A stretch of 64,000 nt of DNA from Ascarosepion bandense (taxonomy: Eukaryota; Mollusca; Cephalopoda; Sepiida; Sepiidae). The stretch covers positions 1,962,501 through 2,026,500 of the forward strand of contig JBBBDQ010001155.1 in the NCBI GenBank assembly GCA_037127315.1, written 5' to 3'. A model generated the notes under the pieces. It did not search any database. It had not been told where the DNA came from and saw only the letters and a list, made by a program, of their open reading frames with translations. Positions 33,761 to 46,672 of the stretch are shown here, one piece after another. The position numbers and the translations under genes are program-made. Within the stretch, counting starts at the first letter, position 1. Each line of letters begins with the position of its first letter.

Positions 33761-35125
33761 TGTATATTCTCTTTTTATCACTTCTCTTGTAAAGCCAAGT
33801 GAAGATCTTTTTTCTCAAATTACATGGTCTTCCATCTTATTCACTATAATGGTAGACTGAGAATATAATGTGAGGGAGATGCTGCATATGTCATCTTTGC
33901 TATCATTCCACAATTGTACAAGCCCAAGTCACCTATTAGAGGTTGATCATCACTCTCATTCTTTTCATCATAAGTCATAATTTTTTAAATTTTATGAAGA
34001 CCAATCAGAAACAGATTATTTTATCAAAATCCCAGTTTTATTTTTTCTATCTTCAACTTTTTATTTTATTGCTGATTATTTCTGTTATACCAACTGACAA
34101 AATGAATGACATCACCAAGATGGCCATCTGACCCTTTTCAAAAGATTATAAATGGCTGTTTTCTCCTTGTGCCTCGAAAATTTCATTGAAGTGACAGGAT
34201 TCCAAAAAGTTGCATATCATTATTTATTCATTCCATTCACTCCAAGAAAATTTTATTTTAATATTTGTGTAAATATTTTTCTTCTAAGTAATCTTTATCC
34301 ATTCCTCATGATTTCCACTGACCTTGAATAAAATTATTTACTCTAGTAAAATGATAGGCATCTAATGTCTGTCATGTAGACCCACTCATTAGTGGAGAGA
34401 TTTTGAAACTTTGAGTGAAGATCAAGAGTTGAGTCATGCTTTTCTTTTAAGATAAACTTTATTTCTACTAAATTCTCTCAGTCTAACCTGCCTATGTTCT
34501 TGATAAAATTGAGAAGTTTATTAATGATTCATAGGATCTGACGAAGATTGATTCACTAGGAATTCATGAGCTGATGAAACTTTGTAATAAACAAATTCTA
34601 ATAGAAAGGAAACAAAAATTATCATATTGCATGGCATATTAGACTCGTCTCCTTGTTATCCTATATTAAAATACTTGCTTAAAAGCCACACACTGTGCAG
34701 ACTTTCAAGTTGAACAAATATCTTTGAATTCGTCATTTCACTCCATTTAACTTCAAAATGTCTCTTTGGTTCTGATTCAGGTTATAAGTCTAATCTGGCC
34801 CAAAATTCCAATTCAGGACAAAAACTGAGTTCTTCAAATTACAAACTTTGTGGGACTTCAGTTGAGTTGAATTCTTCAAATAAAATCTCTGCAGAACTTC
34901 AAAACCTCATGTCATGAAAGTTCTCACTTTAATTCTGATTCCTTGACATTTTGAAAAAATAAAATTGATTTCCTCGATTCACAAAGTTTTGGTGATATTT
35001 TAGACTGAATTTAAAACAATTTCTAAAAAATTCACTAAGTTTTTGCATAACTTCAAACTCAATATAAATTAAGAACTTTTAAAATTACTGATTTTTTTCA
35101 GTTATTTTAAAATTTTTAACTGTTC
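33761..35125. other. Intronic sequence, nothing recognised
   Basis: AT-rich, no repeat partner noticed. Confidence 0.4.
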
Positions 35126-35512
35126 CCTCTTCATCCAGACACAAATCCCAATGCTGTATATTCAAGTAGCAGATGAGAAGCAGATATTTAATCCTGGCAT
35201 CATCATGATTTCAAAAAGGTATAATAAGTCTATATAGAGCAAGTGTGAACTTAGAGTGATTTCAGATGAACAGACAGAATTTGCCATTTGTTTATTTAGA
35301 TGGGAGATAGATTTGAATTATTAACTGTTTCTCCCTCATCCAGAGATAAATCCCAATCCTGAATCTTCAAGAACCAGATGAAGTACAGACTTCCAATCCC
35401 AGGATCATTCTAATTCCTAAATGTATAATATGCCTGTGTAGTGCAAGTGTGGCCTGAGTTAGAGAAGTTTCAGACACATGGGCAGACAGACAGAATTTGA
35501 CGTTTATTTTTG
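35126..35512. repeat. Diverged direct repeat, two copies of about 165 bp
   Basis: 35126-35292 and 35333-35512 share CATCCAGA.A.AAATCCCAAT, TTCAAG and ACAGACAGAATTTG endings in the same orientation with moderate divergence. Confidence 0.7.
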
Positions 35513-35594
35513 AGAAGTTAGCTTTGGTAGAAGTATTGACAGTCTATGACATTTGGGTAAATATAAGTAAATTTGTGTAAATATAAGCCACATA

Positions 35595-36304
35595 TCTAAA
35601 CTTATTTATAAACGGAACTTTGTCTGTGTGTGTGTCTGTGACTCTGTGTGTATGCATTATCTATAGACTCCGAAACGGGCAAACCGATTTTCTTGAAAAT
35701 TTACACAGTTGTACTATAAGTGTCTGCGAGTGTACTTAGCTAGGTTTTGTGTCGAGGTACCCCCGATAAATATCGAAAATCGAAAATCGAAAAATAGAAG
35801 GAGTGGTCCGATTTTAATCAAATTTGATACACTAATAGACAAAGACATAAGATACAATATTCAGAAGTTTCAAGGTTGCAGTTCTTACAATAGTGCAGAA
35901 AATCAATAATATATATAAAAAGCAAGATGTTTGTGTGTGTGTCTGTTTATCTGCCTGTATGTCTGTATTTTTCAGCCCTTTTATTTTAGTTTTTGCTTCG
36001 GGTTTCGCTCTAAGTAAGTATAATTGTAGTTCTTAGTCTCAGCCATAATACCATTTACTAAGAGGACTTATTTAGCCTTCAAAATTCAGTTTACAACGAA
36101 AAATCTTATTTGATATTGATACCAGGAAATCAAAATTTGACTTACATCCATTCATTTTTCTTTCAGTCTACGGTTTCGCTTTAACTGGAAACAACTATTG
36201 CTTTTTAGTCTTTCGTGCCAACATCCAAAGTGTCTGAGCTCCAGGACCATGGATTAGTTTTAAAGCTTTCATTACACCCAAGCAACCCCAGGCTATACTG
36301 CTAG
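35595..36304 (+). mobile_element. Non-autonomous Helitron, copy 1
   Basis: 710 bp beginning TCTAAACTTATTTATAAACG after an A and ending GGCTATACTGCTAG before a T, so inserted between A and T. A CCCAAGCAACCCCAGG hairpin remnant lies 8 bases before the terminal CTAG. Starting in TC, ending in CTRR after a hairpin, and insertion at AT without target duplication are the Helitron hallmarks. Two minus-strand copies at 37186 and 56867 share the ends and interior. It has no Rep or helicase gene. Confidence 0.85.
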
Positions 36305-36429
36305 TATATAAATATTTGAGCCATCTCACAGACAATAATGGCAATCTACTGTGAGAAAATCTTCTGCCCAGACAGTAATGTCTCTTGTATGCCATGTAAC
36401 TGACTGACATCTGTATATGTCAAAAAATA

Positions 36430-37035
36430 TGGTCAGCAATAGCAGTAAGAGAAAAGAAGACTTACTGAATGCATCACAAGCAGCAGTGGGCAGATTAGAT
36501 TAAAAGAGCCAAATTATACACTCAGGATTGTCCTATGAGTCAAAATCCTAGTGGATTAAAGCATTAGTTTATTAATTTGTTGACATAGACTTAGTAGAAA
36601 TAGAATAAGCAATAAATTTTGGTGCCAGTTGCATTTGTTTCTATTTTATTCTTTCAAATGATTCCATCTTTATTTATTCTTTCAAATTCTGTTGGTTTTG
36701 AATTGTAAACCTTTTCTGAACATTTCACCTGATCTGCTTATTTGTATGCTTGATATATTTCCTGATGTTTATCATGTGATTCCAAGTTTGAACTGCAGTT
36801 GAATCTTTTTCATTCACTTACACACAAATACCCTTAGAAAAGGTATTAATCCATCTCTTCCCTCCAGTTATGGGTTAAATAATAGGACAGATTGGGTTCT
36901 ATAGCCTTGGCTGGCAACCAGTCTACCACAAAAAACCATGGCAACCTACTGTAGGATAATCTTCTGCCCAGTCCGTCATGTCTTTTTTGAAACATGATTG
37001 CCCAAGCATGTATCACGTATGGCACTTAACTAACA
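36430..37035 (+). mobile_element. SINE fragments (two families)
   Basis: 36470-36570 pairs with 28200-28310 (GTCCT, AAAATCCTAGTGGATTAAAG). 36780-37035 is the body of the tRNA-headed SINE also at 45100 and 51000, with AAAAGGTATTAATCCATCTC, CAGTTATGGGTTAAATAA, GGCAACCTACTGTAGGATAA and CAAGCATGTATCACGTATGG. Its head is lost. Confidence 0.7.
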
Positions 37036-37185
37036 ATTTATTATTTGTCAAAGTATCAAAAAAAGATTGTATCTCTTTACAGCAATGTTCAAGCAGTTTC
37101 TAAGAAATTCTCCAAAGTATTATTTTCTTTTCATTATTTGTTGTATGTTAGCATAAACAGTTTGTGTATCATTTTTATTTCGATA

Positions 37186-37539
37186 CTAGCAGTATAGCCC
37201 GGCATTGCTCGGGTGTAATGAAAAACTCTTTGGACGTTGGCACAAAAGACTAAAAAGCAATAGTTGTTTCCAGTTAAAGCAAAACCGTAGACTGAAAAAA
37301 AAATGAATGGATGTAAGTCAAATTTTGATTTCCTGGTATCGATATCAAATAAGTTTTTTTTGTCGTAAACTGAATTTTGAAGGCTAAATAAGTCCTCTGA
37401 GTAAATGGTATCATCGCTGAGATTAAGAACTACAATTATACCTACTTAGAGCCAAACCTGAAGCAAAAACTAAAATAAAAGGGCTGAAAAACATACAGAC
37501 ATACAGGCAGATAAACAGACACACACACAAACATGTTGC

Positions 37540-37586
<47 letters not shown>

Positions 37587-37905
37587 TATCAATTTTCTGC
37601 ACTATTGTAAAAACTGCAATCTTGAAACTTCTGAATATTGTATCTTATGTCTTTGTCTATGAGTGTATCAAATTTGATTAAAATCGGACCACTCCTTCTA
37701 TGACCCGATTTTTTCGATTTTCGATTTTCAATATTTATCGGGGGTACCTCGACACAAAACCTAGCTAAGAACACTCTCAGACTCTTATCGTACAACTGTG
37801 TAAATTTTCAAGAAAATCGGTTCAGCCATTTTGGAGTCTATAGGTAACGGACACGCACACACACAGACACACACAGACAAAGTTCCATTTATAAATAAGT
37901 TTAGA
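37186..37905 (-). mobile_element. Non-autonomous Helitron, copy 2
   Basis: Minus strand: starts TCTAAACTTATTTATAAATG at 37905 after A and ends CTATACTGCTAG at 37186 before T. The 3' hairpin CCCGAGCAATGCCGGG is intact here. An internal (TA)n at 37543-37581 has expanded. Interior blocks such as GACCACTCCTTCTATGACCC and GGGTACCTCGACACAAAACC are shared with the other two copies. Confidence 0.88.
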
Positions 37906-38378
37906 TATCTTCTCTGTATTTTGTCATTCAATGAGCAATAAATGACGGCTGTTGCTACAAAATACAGAAGACTGAATAAAAAATCCCAACATGAAAACAC
38001 AAAAATTTTTCATTTATTTTACAAAGCATAATTCTGAACTGAACCAAATGTATTAAGAAAGAAGAAAAATGATTTTTTTTTAAGATCAATTTTTTGGGAA
38101 TATTAATGGAATATTTCTAGAAAATCTAAAATATTTCTTGAAAATCTTCAATAATTTTAAGAACATTCAAAAATACAGAATGTTATCGAATTTTAAATTT
38201 GAATGCAAAAGATCTAATCTTCATTTTGCATTTTGTGAATGATGTTTGAACAACCTCAAAATAGTAAATTGATTCAGTTCTTGCTCAACAAAAATAAAGG
38301 AAACTGCATTCAAAAATAATTTAATGCATCTTAAAAATTCAAATTCTCTCTTAATAAAAATCTGTTTGTTTATTTTAG
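37906..38378. other. Intronic sequence before exon 4, nothing recognised
   Basis: AT-rich, with AAGAAAAAT-type runs. No repeat partner seen. Confidence 0.4.
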
Positions 38379-38456
38379 GTTTATACGATGAAAGACAGAA
38401 TCGGGTACCCAGAATTTATTTTAGAAAAAACAAAATTGGATGAACTTTATGAATCA
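38379..38456 (+). CDS. M13 metallopeptidase exon (window exon 4)
   Basis: A 26-codon exon in phase 0, with acceptor tgtttattttag and donor gtaagt. It encodes VYTMKDRIGYPEFI and then KLDELYES. The core IGYP motif, preceded by a basic residue and followed by a hydrophobic pair, is diagnostic of M13 peptidases and comes directly after the TWMD block of the previous exon. A 6-kb, 65-bp tandem array begins about 450 bp downstream. Confidence 0.92.
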
Positions 38457-38902
38457 GTAAGTGAAATAAACCATTTTTTACAGATTCTTAATGAAAACTT
38501 TTTTAAAAAGATGAGTTATTTTATAATTTTTGGCTTTTTATTGTTCTTGTGAAAAGTTTTGTTGATTTAATGTTAGATTCATTATGATGTGCTTGTTCTG
38601 ATTTTTATTCGCTGTCTCTTTGATTGGCTCCATTTGTATCTTTATCCATTCTTTTTTCTCTGAGAAGAAGAAAATGGCTCTGTTTTCCCTTCCATTTGAC
38701 TGCATCATTAGTCTCCTCGTTTTTTTATACAATCATCTACATGTAAACCCATTCTTTTAGATTGACTCAATTTTTCACTCTCCAGTTAGCCTCTTGGGTT
38801 AATTTGTAATTATATTTCTGTTTCTCTGATTTATTTTTGATGACTTTTTAATTGACTAAATTTGTACATCTTTCTCTCCTCCCCCATCTATCTCTCTTTA
38901 TG

Positions 38903-41900
38903 TTGTGCTGGCTCCATTTTATATGTTTCTGAATGGCAGCATTTGTAAATATTTCTTTATCTCCCTTTCTGGCTCCATTTTATATGTTTCTGAATGGCAG
39001 CATTTGTAAATATTTCTTTATCTCCCTTTCTGGCTCCATTTTATATGTTTCTGAATGGCAGCATTTGTAAATATTTCTTTATCTCCCTTTCTGGCTCCAT
39101 TTTATATGTTTCTGAATGACAGCATTTGTAAATATTTCTTTATCTCCCTTTCTGGCTCCATTTTATATCTATTTTTGAATGGCATCATTTGTAAAACATT
39201 CTTTCTTTCCTTCATTTTCTGGCTCTATTTTATATCTCTTTCTGAATGGATCCATTTATAAACCTTTTTTCCCCTCTCTTTCTGGCTTTGTTTTATATCT
39301 TTTTCTGAATGGCACCATTTATAAAAATATTTCTTTCACTCTCCTTCTACCTCAATCTTATAACTCTTTCTGAATGGCATTATTTATAAAAATATTTCTT
39401 TCACTCTCCTTCTACCTTAATCTTATAACTCTTTCTGAATGGCACCATTTATAAAAATCTTTCTTTCACTCTCCTTCTACCTCAGTCTTATAACTCTTTC
39501 TGAATGGCACCATTTATAAAAATCTTTCTTTCACTCTCCTTCTACCTCAGTCTTATAACTCTTTCTGAATGGCACCATTTATAAAAATCTTTCTTTCACT
39601 CTCCTTCTACCTCAGTCTTATAACTCTTTCTGAATGGCACCATTTATAAAAATCTTTCTTTCACTCTCCTTCTACCTCAGTCTTATAACTCTTTCTGAAT
39701 GGCACCATTTATAAAAATCTTTCTTTCACTCTCCTTCTACCTCAGTCTTATAACTCTTTCTGAATGGCACCATTTATAAAAATCTTTCTTTCACTCTCCT
39801 TCTACCTCAGTCTTATAACTCTTTCTGAATGGCACCATTTATAAAAATCTTTCTTTCACTCTCCTTCTACCTTAGTCTTATAACTCTTTCTGAATGGCAC
39901 CATTTATAAAAATCTTTCTTTCACTCTCCTTCTACCTCAATCTTATAACTCTTTCTGAATGGCACCATTTATAAAAATCTTTCTTTCACTCTCCTTCTAC
40001 CTCAGTCTTATAACTCTTTCTGAATGGCACCATTTATAAAAATCTTTCTTTCACTCTCCTTCTACCTCAGTCTTATAACTCTTTCTGAATGGCACCATTT
40101 ATAAAAATCTTTCTTTCACTCTCCTTCTACCTTAATCTTATAACTCTTTCTGAATGGCACCATTTATAAAAATCTTTCTTTCACTCTCCTTCTACCTCAG
40201 TCTTATAACTCTTTCTGAATGGCACCATTTATAAAAATCTTTCTTTCACTCTCCTTCTACCTCAGTCTTATAACTCTTTCTGAATGGCACCATTTATAAA
40301 AATCTTTCTTTCACTCTCCTTCTACCTCAGTCTTATAACTCTTTCTGAATGGCACCATTTATAAAAATCTTTCTTTCACTCTCCTTCTACCTCAGTCTTA
40401 TAACTCTTTCTGAATGGCACCATTTATAAAAATCTTTCTTTCACTCTCCTTCTACCTCAATCTTATAACTCTTTCTGAATGGCACCATTTATAAAAATCT
40501 TTCTTTCACTCTCCTTCTACCTCAGTCTTATAACACTTTCTGAATGGCACCATTTATAAAAATCTTTCTTTCACTCTCCTTCTACCTCAGTCTTATAACT
40601 CTTTCTGAATGGCACCATTTATAAAAATCTTTCGTTCACTCTCCTTCTACCTCAGTCTTATAACTCTTTCTGAATGGCACCATTTATAAAAATGTACTTT
40701 CACTCTCCTTCTACCTCAGTCTTATAACTCTTTCTGAATGGCACCATTTATAAAAATCTTTCTTTCACTCTCCTTCTATACCTTAGTCTTATAACTCTTT
40801 CTGAATGGCACCATTTATAAAAATCTTTCTTTCACTCTCCTTCTACCTCAGTCTTTTAACTCTTTCTGAATGGCACCATTTATAAAAATCTTTCTTTCAC
40901 TCTCCTTCTACCTCAATCTTATAACTCTTTCTGAATGGCACCATTTATAAAAATCTTTCTTTCACTCTCCTTCTACCTCAATCTTATAACTCTGTGAATG
41001 GCACCATTTATAAATCTTTCTTTCACTCTCCTTCTACCTTAGTCTTATAACTCTTTCTGAATGGCACCATTTATAAAAATCTTTCTTTCACTCTCCTTCT
41101 ACCTCAGTCTTATAACTCTTTCTGAATGGCACCATTTATAAAAATCTTTCTTTCACTCTCCTTCTACCTTAGTCTTATATACTTTTAGTTATTTCATTTA
41201 TAAAAATCTTTCTTTCACTCTCCTTCTACATCAGTCTTATAACTCTTTCTGAATGGCACCATTTATAAAAATCTTTCTTTCCTCTCCTTCTTCCTCAGTC
41301 TTATAACTCTTTCTGAATGGCACCATTTATAAAAATCTTTCTTTCACTCTCCTTCTACCTCAGTCTTATAACTCTTTCTGAATGGCACCATTTATAAAAA
41401 ATCTTTCTTTCACTCTCCTTCTACCTCAGTCTTATAACTCTTTCTGAATGGCACCATTTATAAAAATCTTTCTTTTCACTCTCCTTCTACCTCAGTCTTA
41501 TAACTCTTTCTGAATGGCACCATTTATAAAAATCTTTCTTTCACTCTCCTTCTACCTCAATCTTATAACTCTTTCTGAATGGCACCATTTATAAAAATCT
41601 TTCTTTCACTCTCCTTCTACCTCAGTCTTATAACACTTTCTGAATGGCACCATTTATAAAAATCTTTCTTTCCACTCTCCTTCTACCTCAGTCTTATAAC
41701 TCTTTCTGAATGGCACCATTTATAAAAATCTTTCTTTCACTCTCCTTCTACCTCAATCTTATAACTCTTTCTGAATGGCACCATTTATAAAATCTTTTCT
41801 TTCACTCTCCTTCTACCTTAGTCTTATAACTCTTTCTGAATAGCACCATTTATAAAAATCTTTCTTTTCACTCTCAACTTCTACCTCAGTCTTATAACTC

Positions 41901-44900
41901 TTTCTGAATGGCACCATTTATAAAAATCTTTCTTTCACTCTCCTTCTACCTCAATCTTATAACTCTTTCTGAATGGCACCATTTATAAAAAATCTTTCTT
42001 TCACTCTCCTTCTACCTCAGTCTTATAACACTTTCTGAATGGCACCATTTATAAAAATCTTTCTTTCACTCTCCTTCTACCTCAGAGTCTTATAACTCTT
42101 TCTGAATGGCACCATTTATAAAAATCTTTCTTTCACTCTCCTTCTACCTTAGTCTTATAACACTTTCTGAATGGCACCATTTATAAAAATCTTTCTTTCT
42201 CCTTCTACCTCAGTCTTATAACTCTTTCTGAATGGCACTTTTATTTATAAAAAAAATCTGCTTTCACTCTCCTTCTACCTCAGTCTTATAACTCTTTCTG
42301 AATGGCACCATTTATAAAAATCTTTCTTTCACTCTCCTTCTACCTCAATCTTATAACTCTTTCTGAATGGCACCATTTACAAAATCTTTCTTTCACTCTC
42401 CTTCTACCTCAATCTTATAACTCTTTCTGAATGGTAACATTTGTAAATTTTTCTTTACCAATCTTTATGGCTCCATTTTATATCTCTTTCAGAATGGCAC
42501 CATTTGTGAATATTTATTTCCCTCTTGTTCTGGCTCCATTTTATATCTTGTTCTGAATGCCAGCATTTGTATATCTTTCTTTCCCTTTCCTTCTTGCTCC
42601 ATTTTATATCTCTTTTTAAATGGCACTATTTGTAGATTTTTCTTTCCCTCTCATTCTGGCTCCATTTTATATCTTGTTCTAAATGGCACCATTTCTAAAT
42701 CTTTGTTTCTCTCTTTTTTTTGGTTCCATGTTATAACTCTTTCTGAATGGCACCATTTGTAAATCTTTCTTTATCCCTCTTTCTGGCTCCATTCTATATC
42801 TTTTTCTGAATGGCACCATTTGTTAGTGTTTCTTTATTTTTCTTTCTTGCTCTTATTTTATTTTTTACTGAATGGCACCATTTGTAAATTTTTTTCCCTG
42901 TCTTTCTGGTTCCTTTTTATATCTCTTTCTGAATGGCACCATTGTAAATCTTTTTTTCCTTTTTTTCTGGCTTAATTTTATAACTCTTTCTGAATGGCAC
43001 CATTTTTTAAATCTTTTTCCCCCTCTTTTTTATGTTCCCTTCTTATATCTATTTCAGAATGGTAACATTTGTGAATTTTTCTTTACCTCTCTTTCTGGTT
43101 CCATTTTATAAGTTTTTCCTTTCCTCTCTTTTTGCCTTAATTTCATAACTCTTTCTGAATGGCACCATTTGTAAATCTTTTTTCCCACTCTTTCTGGTTC
43201 CATTTTATATCTCTTTCTAAATGGTACAATTTGTAAATGTGTTTTTCCCTCTCTTTTGGCTCTTTTTTACATCTCTTTTTAAGTAGTGGCAGTGACATGC
43301 CTTGCTCGGGATGAAACGCTTATAAAAAAAAAAAAAATGGCACCATTGTAAATTCTTTTTTATATCTCTTTCTGAATTGTAACATTTGTAATTTTTCCTT
43401 TACATCTCTTTCGGGCTCCATTTTCTATCTTTTCTGAATGGCATCATTTATAAAAAATTATTTTCCTCTCATTCTTGCTCCATTTCATACCTTCTGAATG
43501 GCACCATTTGTAAATCTTTCTTTCCCTTTCTTTCTGGCTCTATTTTAAATCTCTTTCTGAATGGCACCATTTAAAAAAAATCTTTTTTCCCTCTATTTCT
43601 GGCTCTCTTTTTTATATCTTTTTCTGAATAGTATCATTTATAGATAATTCTTTCCCTTTCATTCTTGCTCCATTTTATATCTCTTTCTGAATGGCACTAA
43701 TTATAAATCTTTCTTCTCCTCTCTTTCTGGCTCAATTTTATATGTCTTTATGAATGTCACCATTTGTAATTCTATCCTTCCCTCTCTTTTTGACTCAATT
43801 TCATAACTCTTTCTGAATGGCACCATTTGTAAATGTGTTTTTCACTCTCTTTCTAGCTCTTTTGTACATCTCTTTCTGTTTGATACCATTTATCAATCTT
43901 TTTTTCCTCTCTTTCTGGTTCTCTTTTTTATATCTCTTTCTAAATGGCACCATTGTAAATCTTTCTTTCCCTCTCTTTCTGCATCAGTTTTATAACTCTT
44001 TCTAAATGGCACCATTGTAAATATTTCTTATCCTCTCTTTCTGGATCCCTTCTTTATATCTTTTTCTGAATGATAACATTTGTAAATTTTTCGATACATC
44101 TTTTTCTGATAGCATTTTATATCTTTTCTGAATGCCATCATTTGTAAATAATTCTTTCCCTCTCATTCTTGCTCCATTTCATATCTCTTTCTGAATAGCA
44201 ACATTTGTAAATCTTTCTTTCCCTTTCTTTCTAGCTCCATTTTATATTTTTTTCTGAATGGCACCATTTGAAAATAATTCTTTCCGTCTCATTATTATTC
44301 CATTTCATATCTTTTTCTCAATGGCATCATTTGTAAATCTTTATTTCCCTTTTTTCTGGTTCCATTTTATGTTTCTTTCTGAATGGCACCATTTGTAAAT
44401 CTTTCTTTACCTTTCTTTCTGGCTTCATTTTATATCTGTTTCTGAATGGCACCATTTGTAAATCTTTCTTTCTCTTTCTTTCTAGCTCCATTTTATATTT
44501 TTTCTGAATGGCACCATTTGAAAATAATTCTTTCTGTCTCATTTTTGTTCCATTTCATATCTCTTTCTGAATGACATCATTTGTAAATCTTTATTTCCCT
44601 CTCTTTCTGGCTCCTGTTTTTATATCTCTTTCTAAATAATAACATTTGTGAATTTTTCTTTAGCTCTCTTTTCAGGCTCTATTTTATATCTCTTTCTGAA
44701 TAGCATGATTTGTAAATCTTTCTTTGTTTCTTTCTGGCTCCATTTTTTATTTTTTCTGAATGGCACCATTTGAAAATAATTCTTTTCCTCTCATTCTTGT
44801 TCCATTTCATATCTTTTTCTCAATGGCATCATTTGTAAATCTTTATTTCCCTTTTTTTCTGGTTCCATTTTATATTTCTTTCTGAATGGCACCATTTGTA

Positions 44901-44965
44901 AATCTTTCTTTACCTTTCTTTCTGGCTCCATTTTATATCTCTTTCTGAATGGCACCATTTGTAAC
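38903..44965. repeat. 6-kb tandem array, 65-bp unit
   Basis: Over 90 units of about 65 bp containing TTTCTGAATGGCACCATTT, TAAAAATCTTTCTTTCACTC and TCCTTCTACCTCAGTCTTAT. Units from about 39340 to 42430 are nearly identical, while both flanks carry older units with TTTCTGGCTCCATTTTATAT in place of the TCTACCTCAG half. Short ORFs on both strands (for example MAPFVN... forwards, MVPFRK... backwards) are reading frames of the unit. Together with the 5.1-kb array it makes about 17% of the window satellite-like. Confidence 0.96.
43276..43338 (+). mobile_element. LINE 3' tail inserted in the 65-bp array
   Basis: AGTGGCAGTGACATGCCTTG, then CTCGGGATGAAACGCTTAT and a run of As interrupt the array. The same terminus ends the LINE fragment at 60300-60570. 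A very short 5'-truncated insertion. Confidence 0.75.
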
Positions 44966-45099
44966 CATCCACTACTGAATTTGGATATATTTGTATGTAA
45001 GCTTCTTTCAGATTGGTTTAATTTTTTGTCTGTCATTCTGTTATTGGAATTATTTATATGTTTCTTTCTGATTGACTCCATTGATCTCTTTCTCTCTCT

Positions 45100-45412
45100 T
45101 ATTGGCCCTGTCATCTGGATGTGAATTGTGGTAGAGTGGAATAAGAAGTCACATAGCTGTGTTCGATTTGTTGTTGATTTTGTTGAATTTGCTTATGTAC
45201 AAATACACTTGGAAAAGCTATTAATCCATCACTTCTCTATCTAGCTATGGATTAAATAGCAGGATAGATTGGGTTCTATAGCCTTGATTGGCAACTGTTC
45301 TACTGCAGAAAGTAATGGCAACCTACTGCGGGATAATCTTCTACCTAGTCAGTCATGTCTATTTTGAGACATGATCACCTGAGCATGTATCAGTTATGGC
45401 ATTAAACTGACT
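45100..45412 (+). mobile_element. tRNA-headed SINE
   Basis: Starts near GGATGTGAATTGTGGTAGAG (tRNA-like head with linker). The body has ACTTGGAAAAGCTATTAATC, GCTATGGATTAAATAGCAGG, GGCAACCTACTGCGGGATAA and GAGCATGTATCAGTTATGG. Same family as 36780 and 51000, and as the body of the 5S composite elements. Confidence 0.75.
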
Positions 45413-45719
45413 TATCTATGGTGGACCATGTGTTAAACAATTTATGCTGCTATAGTTAGACCATTTTCTATCCTTTGTAGAGATCCTATTTTGAAATCTC
45501 TTCTTGTATTTACTTCCCAGACTTACAAAAATAGATATAAACCTGTAAATTTGGCACCAACTCTTATTGCTCATGCTTGTCAACTAAGAGAAGAACAATG
45601 ACGATTCCGCAGAAACTAAATAGCATCAATGGAAAGCAGTATCAGTTACACTGATATGTAGAGGACAAAATGAAGACAAAGTGCAAATTAAAGAAAGGGA
45701 ATTATTATGTAATTAAGAG

Positions 45720-46055
45720 CACTCGACACTCTCGCACTTCCCGCCTGTGGAACTCACTCCCGTATTCTTGCTTTCCTGATGGCCACAACCTCCAGAAATT
45801 TAAATGCAAAGTCAATACTCATCTACTAACCACTGGCCTCTAGCTCTCTCCCCTCCCCTGTATAACCTTCCCTTTCTCTCCACCTATGTATCTGTCATCG
45901 CGCCTGCTTTCTCAGCTTTCTATTGTTCCTTTCTAACTAGCTTGTACTCCTCACTCTTTTCTAATTAATCTTTTTACATTTATGTAACCCCCTGCACATC
46001 AGTGGCATGTCTGCCTTGCTCGGGGTGAAATGATTAAAAAAAAAAAACAAAAAAA
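45720..46055 (+). pseudogene. Jockey/CR1-group LINE 3' end
   Basis: The coding end reads SHFPPVELTP-type sequence in a shifted frame; the recognisable frame gives TSRLWNSLPYSCFPDGHNLQ and KFKCKVNTHLLTTGL before a stop. A 3' UTR ending ATGTCTGCCTTGCTCGGGG and a poly(A) at about 46037-46055 follow. It is nearly identical to the 3' end of 30868-32264, opposite strand, so the family amplified relatively recently. Confidence 0.85.
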
Positions 46056-46191
46056 AACTTACCATCTCACAACTTTTCAATGCTGGTAATAAATCGTAGA
46101 ACAAATTATAAATATTAATCACACATTTACTCTTGACATTTATAAAAAAGATATTGGAAATTTATGTTAAATATTGTATTTTTTATTTTAG

Positions 46192-46295
46192 TTGACCGTG
46201 AAGCCTGGGCAATACTTTGAGAATGTTCATCGAATAATGAGGTACAAGGCAGCAGAAGAAGTAAATAAACTACGGGAACCGGTGGACAAAGACAA
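46192..46295 (+). CDS. M13 metallopeptidase exon (window exon 5)
   Basis: 34 codons plus two bases of a split Lys codon. The acceptor is a long T/A-rich tract ending tttag and the donor is gtaagt. It encodes LTVKPGQYFENVHRIMRYKA and then EVNKLREPVDKDK. This is the M13 segment with Y-F-x-N, a helix, and then K-L-x-x-P/K-V-D-x-x, which leads into the catalytic-domain strand. It exits in phase 2, and the split AAA codon is completed by the first base of the next exon. Confidence 0.92.
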
Positions 46296-46446
46296 GTAAG
46301 TTCTATAAATGAAGCCATGTTTAAAATGCTAATACATTGGCTTATAGGATGCCATAAATATGTAAATCAAAATTTAAAATTTAATTTTTAAAAATGTCTT
46401 TACCCAGTTTGCAGTTAACTTTGTACATACCTTCATTCTGTGTATA

Positions 46447-46454
<8 letters not shown>

Positions 46455-46497
<43 letters not shown>
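46455..46497. repeat. (TA)n microsatellite
   Basis: TA run next to the foldback element that follows. Confidence 0.95.
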
Positions 46498-46501
<4 letters not shown>

Positions 46502-46536
46502 AAAATTAAGGCATACACATTATTTCATGGTAAATC

Positions 46537-46577
46537 GGAAGTATAGGCCTATTTCAGGCAAACCATCATCAGCTTCC
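46537..46577 (-). ncRNA. Hammerhead-ribozyme-like motif, left arm
   Basis: The same 41-base module in the opposite arm and strand: CTGATGA, GAAA, palindrome ATAGGCCTAT and the GGAAG/CTTCC stem are all identical to the right-arm copy. Confidence 0.55.
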
Positions 46578-46631
46578 GTCTTTATTTTACAAAGGATTTT
46601 ACACGTGTAAAATCTTTTGTAAAATAAAGAC

Positions 46632-46672
46632 GGAAGCTGATGATGGTTTGCCTGAAATAGGCCTATACTTCC
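46632..46672 (+). ncRNA. Hammerhead-ribozyme-like motif, right arm
   Basis: In order: stem I GGAAG, core CTGATGA (46637-46643), stem II TGGTTTGCCT with only GG/CC pairing (outer T-T mismatch), core GAAA (46654-46657), helix III as the perfect palindrome ATAGGCCTAT, cleavage residue A at 46667, and CTTCC closing stem I with five perfect pairs. All core bases fit. The weak stem II and the lack of longer stem I lower confidence. Confidence 0.55.

Noticed and set aside
35709..37795. Near-identical ORFs with LARFCVEVPPINIENRKSK at 35709 (+) and 37589 (-)
   Set aside because: They are the shared interior of the Helitron copies. The frame is broken in the third copy and there is no Rep/helicase similarity.
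38903..45114. ORFs such as MAPFVN... (+) and MVPFRKRYKMEPERK (-)
   Set aside because: Reading frames of the 65-bp tandem unit on both strands. Not coding.
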